40,579 nucleotides of DNA from Virgibacillus senegalensis (lineage in GTDB: Bacteria > Bacillota > Bacilli > Bacillales > Amphibacillaceae), in contig NZ_LN611425.1 in the NCBI RefSeq assembly GCF_000821245.2, positions 1,499,706 through 1,540,284 of the forward strand. Reading direction: 5' to 3'. The notes beneath the pieces are model-generated. The model was not told where the DNA came from. It saw nothing but the letters and a program-made list of their open reading frames with translations, and did no database searches. The translations under genes and the position numbers were made by a program. This document shows positions 38,745 to 40,579 of this stretch, piece after piece. The number at the start of each line of letters is the position of its first letter. Position 1 is the first letter of the stretch.

Positions 38745-39887
38745 TCAGATCAAATCGTTTAAGTGTTGCATTAAAAAGTTTCTACGCCGCTCTACAAATG
38801 CCGTGATATATGCCTGTTCTTTGTCGAACTTTTCCGTCTCTCCAATATAGGGGTCATTTTTTATCAGAGGACGGATCAGACCTTGAAGTCTTTTTATACG
38901 CGGAGCTATATAGTCAACACAAAAATAATCAGCTAATACGGACTGCAACGTTTTGGAATACATTCGACGAAAATCACTGTGTGATAAAAGACGAGCAGTC
39001 AACGTATTAAAACCTGTTATTGGAACATCGTCAAATTCCAATTTACGCCCGTTAATATCTCTACCCCAGGTTGCGTCATAATCCCAGGGAGACACTTCAA
39101 ATAGTCCAGTGACAGGATTTTGATATAAAGAATAATTGTTAATAAAACCATCTCTATTTTGCGTACACACTACCCCTGACAACCACAAAAAGTATTTTTC
39201 CAAATCGATCATTTTTTTTATTTCACCTGGAAATTCATTCTTTGAGCTAGTGTTAATCATGTAAATTAACCGTTTCAGTTCATCGTCCGCATTTTTTCCT
39301 CCAAATTTTTTATAGTAACCAGAATCAATATGCTTCTTCACATTACCTTCTGGCGTGATCAATGAAAAATTCGCATCATCATTTGTTGCATAGTAAATGG
39401 GACCTTTCTCCATTTTCCTTCTTTCCAGCGATTTCTCACCCATTGATTCTAGTTGCAAATAAATGCCTGCATTTTTGTTATTCATTGTTAAAAAAATGTG
39501 TTCCGCTTCTGGAGACATTACACCGATGTCCGAAAAGAAATCCATCGAAAGTTTATTACGCATAAGAGAAGGATCTTTGTACTCTGCGTTTAAATGAATC
39601 AAGCTATTTCCTTCAATGGTTTTTGAAGATGTAAAGAAAACATCAAATGACTTTTTTGGAAATTCTCTAATATGGTAACCGCGGAATTTGATGCTAATCG
39701 GATAACGTTGATCGCTAAAATCCAAGTAGGCTAGATACTGTTTTTCCTCCCAAACATTTAAACGCAATTTCCTCCAAGAATTGTTATCAATCTGAATATC
39801 ATATTGCTTTATCCCAGAAATAAGTATCAGCTCCTTTTTCAGATCACTGCATAGGAAGAAAGCTCTCAAACTTCGAGAAATACACAT
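38745..39887 (-). CDS. cotH: Spore coat protein kinase CotH
   Basis: A CotH-family atypical protein kinase of up to 380 residues, which in B. subtilis phosphorylates serines in CotB and CotG and directs outer coat assembly. Conserved segments are SIKFRGYHIREFPKKSF, HLNAEYKDPSLMRNKLS, QNRDGFINNYSLY and SPWDYDATWGRD. D246 and D269 are spaced 23 residues apart, as are the catalytic and metal-binding Asp of B. subtilis CotH (D228 and D251). The ATG at 39887 has no ribosome binding site and adds about 18 residues compared with the family. A good AAGGAG lies at 39836-39831, but only CTG, ATA, CTT or ATT codons follow it, so the true start is uncertain. The gene is divergent from the repeat-protein gene. 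Confidence 0.92.
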   Translation of the reverse strand: MCISRSLRAFFLCSDLKKELILISGIKQYDIQIDNNSWRKLRLNVWEEKQYLAYLDFSDQRYPISIKFRGYHIREFPKKSFDVFFTSSKTIEGNSLIHLNAEYKDPSLMRNKLSMDFFSDIGVMSPEAEHIFLTMNNKNAGIYLQLESMGEKSLERRKMEKGPIYYATNDDANFSLITPEGNVKKHIDSGYYKKFGGKNADDELKRLIYMINTSSKNEFPGEIKKMIDLEKYFLWLSGVVCTQNRDGFINNYSLYQNPVTGLFEVSPWDYDATWGRDINGRKLEFDDVPITGFNTLTARLLSHSDFRRMYSKTLQSVLADYFCVDYIAPRIKRLQGLIRPLIKNDPYIGETEKFDKEQAYITAFVERRRNFLMQHLNDLI

Positions 39888-39915
39888 TTGCCGATGCCAT
39901 ATTAAGTAATCTATG

Positions 39916-39924
39916 CATACGATA
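39916..39924 (+). promoter_or_regulatory. Candidate sigma-K minus-10 element for the repeat coat gene
   Basis: CATACGATA matches the mother-cell sigma-K -10 consensus CATA-N3-TA. It lies 32 bp before the start codon. A clear -35 AC element at the right distance is not seen, so only partial support exists. Confidence 0.4.
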
Positions 39925-39956
39925 TTACAGTTATAATCAGAAGGAGGAGTTAAACA

Positions 39957-40579
39957 ATGTCAACTGAAACTCAGGTGTTGGTAGAAGAAATTATCGATAA
40001 AGTGCACAGACAAGACTTAGATATATCCTTTATGGTAAATAATCCAACTGACTCTGATCTATCACGAGAGGAGTTAGAATCTCTTCTCCAAGCCCAAAAT
40101 GAAGTTGAAGCTCGCAAAGGCCACAAACACCATAAACATTCCAAAGGCGATAAACACTCCAAAGGTGACAAGTGCTCCAAGGGCGACAAACATTCCAAAG
40201 GTGACAAGTGCTCCAAGGGCGACAAACATTCCAAAGGTGACAAGTGCTCCAAGGGCGACAAACATTCCAAAGGTGACAAGTGCTCCAAGGGCGACAAGCA
40301 TTCCAAAGGTGACAAGCACTCCAAAGGCGACAAGCATTCCAAAGGCGACAAGCATTCCAAAGGCGACAAGCATTCCAAAGGCGACAAGCATTCCAAAGGT
40401 GACAAGCACTCCAAAGGCGACAAGTGCTCCAAAGGTGACAAGTGCTCCAAGGGCGACAAACATTCCAAAGGTGACAAGAACTCCAAAGGTGATAAGTGCT
40501 CCAAGGGCGACAAACATTCCAAAGGTGACAAGTGCTCCAAGGGCGACAAGCATTCCAAAGGTGACAAGCACTCCAAAGG
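39957..40579 (+). CDS. CotG-like repeat spore coat protein, incomplete at window edge
   Basis: An ORF with ATG at 39957, preceded by the excellent site AGAAGGAGGAG, still open at the right end (207 codons seen). Residues 1-55 form a mostly helical, acidic leader (MSTETQVLVEEIIDKVHRQD) and then a His/Lys stretch (KGHKHHKH). From residue 62 on it is a pure tandem array of the hexapeptide S-K-G-D-K-X with X = His, Cys or once Asn. By position (opposite CotH, beside CotB-like genes) and by repetitive Ser/Lys composition it is the CotG counterpart, though the repeat sequence is unlike B. subtilis CotG. Every unit has one serine next to lysine, a likely CotH phosphosite. Alternating His and Cys could bind metal or form cross-links. 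Confidence 0.8.
   Translation, partial: MSTETQVLVEEIIDKVHRQDLDISFMVNNPTDSDLSREELESLLQAQNEVEARKGHKHHKHSKGDKHSKGDKCSKGDKHSKGDKCSKGDKHSKGDKCSKGDKHSKGDKCSKGDKHSKGDKHSKGDKHSKGDKHSKGDKHSKGDKHSKGDKHSKGDKCSKGDKCSKGDKHSKGDKNSKGDKCSKGDKHSKGDKCSKGDKHSKGDKHSK
40140..40579 (+). repeat. 18-bp tandem repeat array encoding SKGDK[H/C/N]
   Basis: Twenty-four complete 18-bp units (40140-40571) plus 8 bp of a 25th, continuing past the edge. The last residue by unit is H C H C H C H C H H H H H H H C C H N C H C H H. A 36-bp higher-order period (Cys unit with GGT and AAG-TGC, His unit with AAG-GGC and AAA-CAT) covers units 1-8 and recurs at 20-23, showing growth by unequal exchange. Other frames stay open only because the repeat has no stop codons. 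Confidence 0.95.

Noticed and set aside
39971-40576. Long minus-strand open frames of 165 and 201 codons made of repeats such as LSPLEH and VALGAL
   Set aside because: They are read through the 18-bp repeat on the strand opposite the real repeat gene; no ribosome binding site, no family, and open only because the repeat lacks stop codons.
40140-40579. CRISPR-like array
   Set aside because: Units are contiguous 18-mers in a coding frame with no unique spacers.
40140-40579. Collagen-like repeat
   Set aside because: The period is six residues with one glycine per unit, not Gly-X-Y.

Overview
The window looks like chromosome from a low-GC, endospore-forming member of the Bacillaceae. The reasons are a GerA-type germinant receptor operon, a CotB/CotH/CotG-type spore coat cluster, an aa3-600 quinol oxidase (qoxABCD), HemAT, an mtl locus with an MtlR-type activator, strong AGGAGG ribosome binding sites, and candidate sigma-A, sigma-B, sigma-G and sigma-K promoters. 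A BCCT osmolyte carrier is compatible with a salt-tolerant organism. Genus cannot be fixed from the sequence alone.

Layout, left to right. (1) 94-3673: assimilatory sulfate operon cysH-cysP-sat-cysC, which takes up sulfate, activates it to APS/PAPS and reduces it to sulfite. (2) 4159-7943: gerA-gerB-gerC germinant receptor operon whose first gene carries a one-base frameshift. A decayed HAD phosphatase gene follows on the other strand. (3) 8867-12465: a YraQ-type permease, an unusual potassium channel fused to an HD phosphohydrolase domain, and convergent to it a stand-alone SIR2-domain protein. (4) 12801-16768: a 33-bp tandem repeat of Fnr/Rex-like operator boxes, a promoter and qoxABCD. (5) 16798-18680: a small membrane protein, a DUF421/DUF4363 pair and a solitary zinc-type ribosomal protein S14 gene. 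(6) 18721-24172: two long palindromic intergenic elements bracketing a secreted lipase, HemAT and a BCCT transporter. (7) 24417-29755: mtlA-mtlR-mtlD for mannitol, all on the minus strand. (8) 30057-34255: a cysteine-rich copper-storage-type protein with a sigma-B-like promoter, a methyltransferase, and a divergent MMPL exporter/TetR pair. (9) 34499-40579: the spore coat region, with a YwrJ-like protein, an ArsB-type transporter (YwrK-like), two CotB-like proteins and the CotH kinase on the minus strand. Divergent from these is a CotG-like protein made of at least 24 tandem SKGDK[H/C/N] hexapeptides that runs off the right edge.

The most interesting parts are the CotH kinase opposite a very regular Ser/Lys/Asp/His/Cys repeat protein (a likely phosphorylation substrate and possible metal or mineral binder), and the channel-HD fusion. 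The fusion has a good internal ribosome binding site and ATG exactly at the domain junction, so one ORF may give both a membrane fusion and a free enzyme. All domain and family calls are from reading the sequence and memory of the families; no database search was run.
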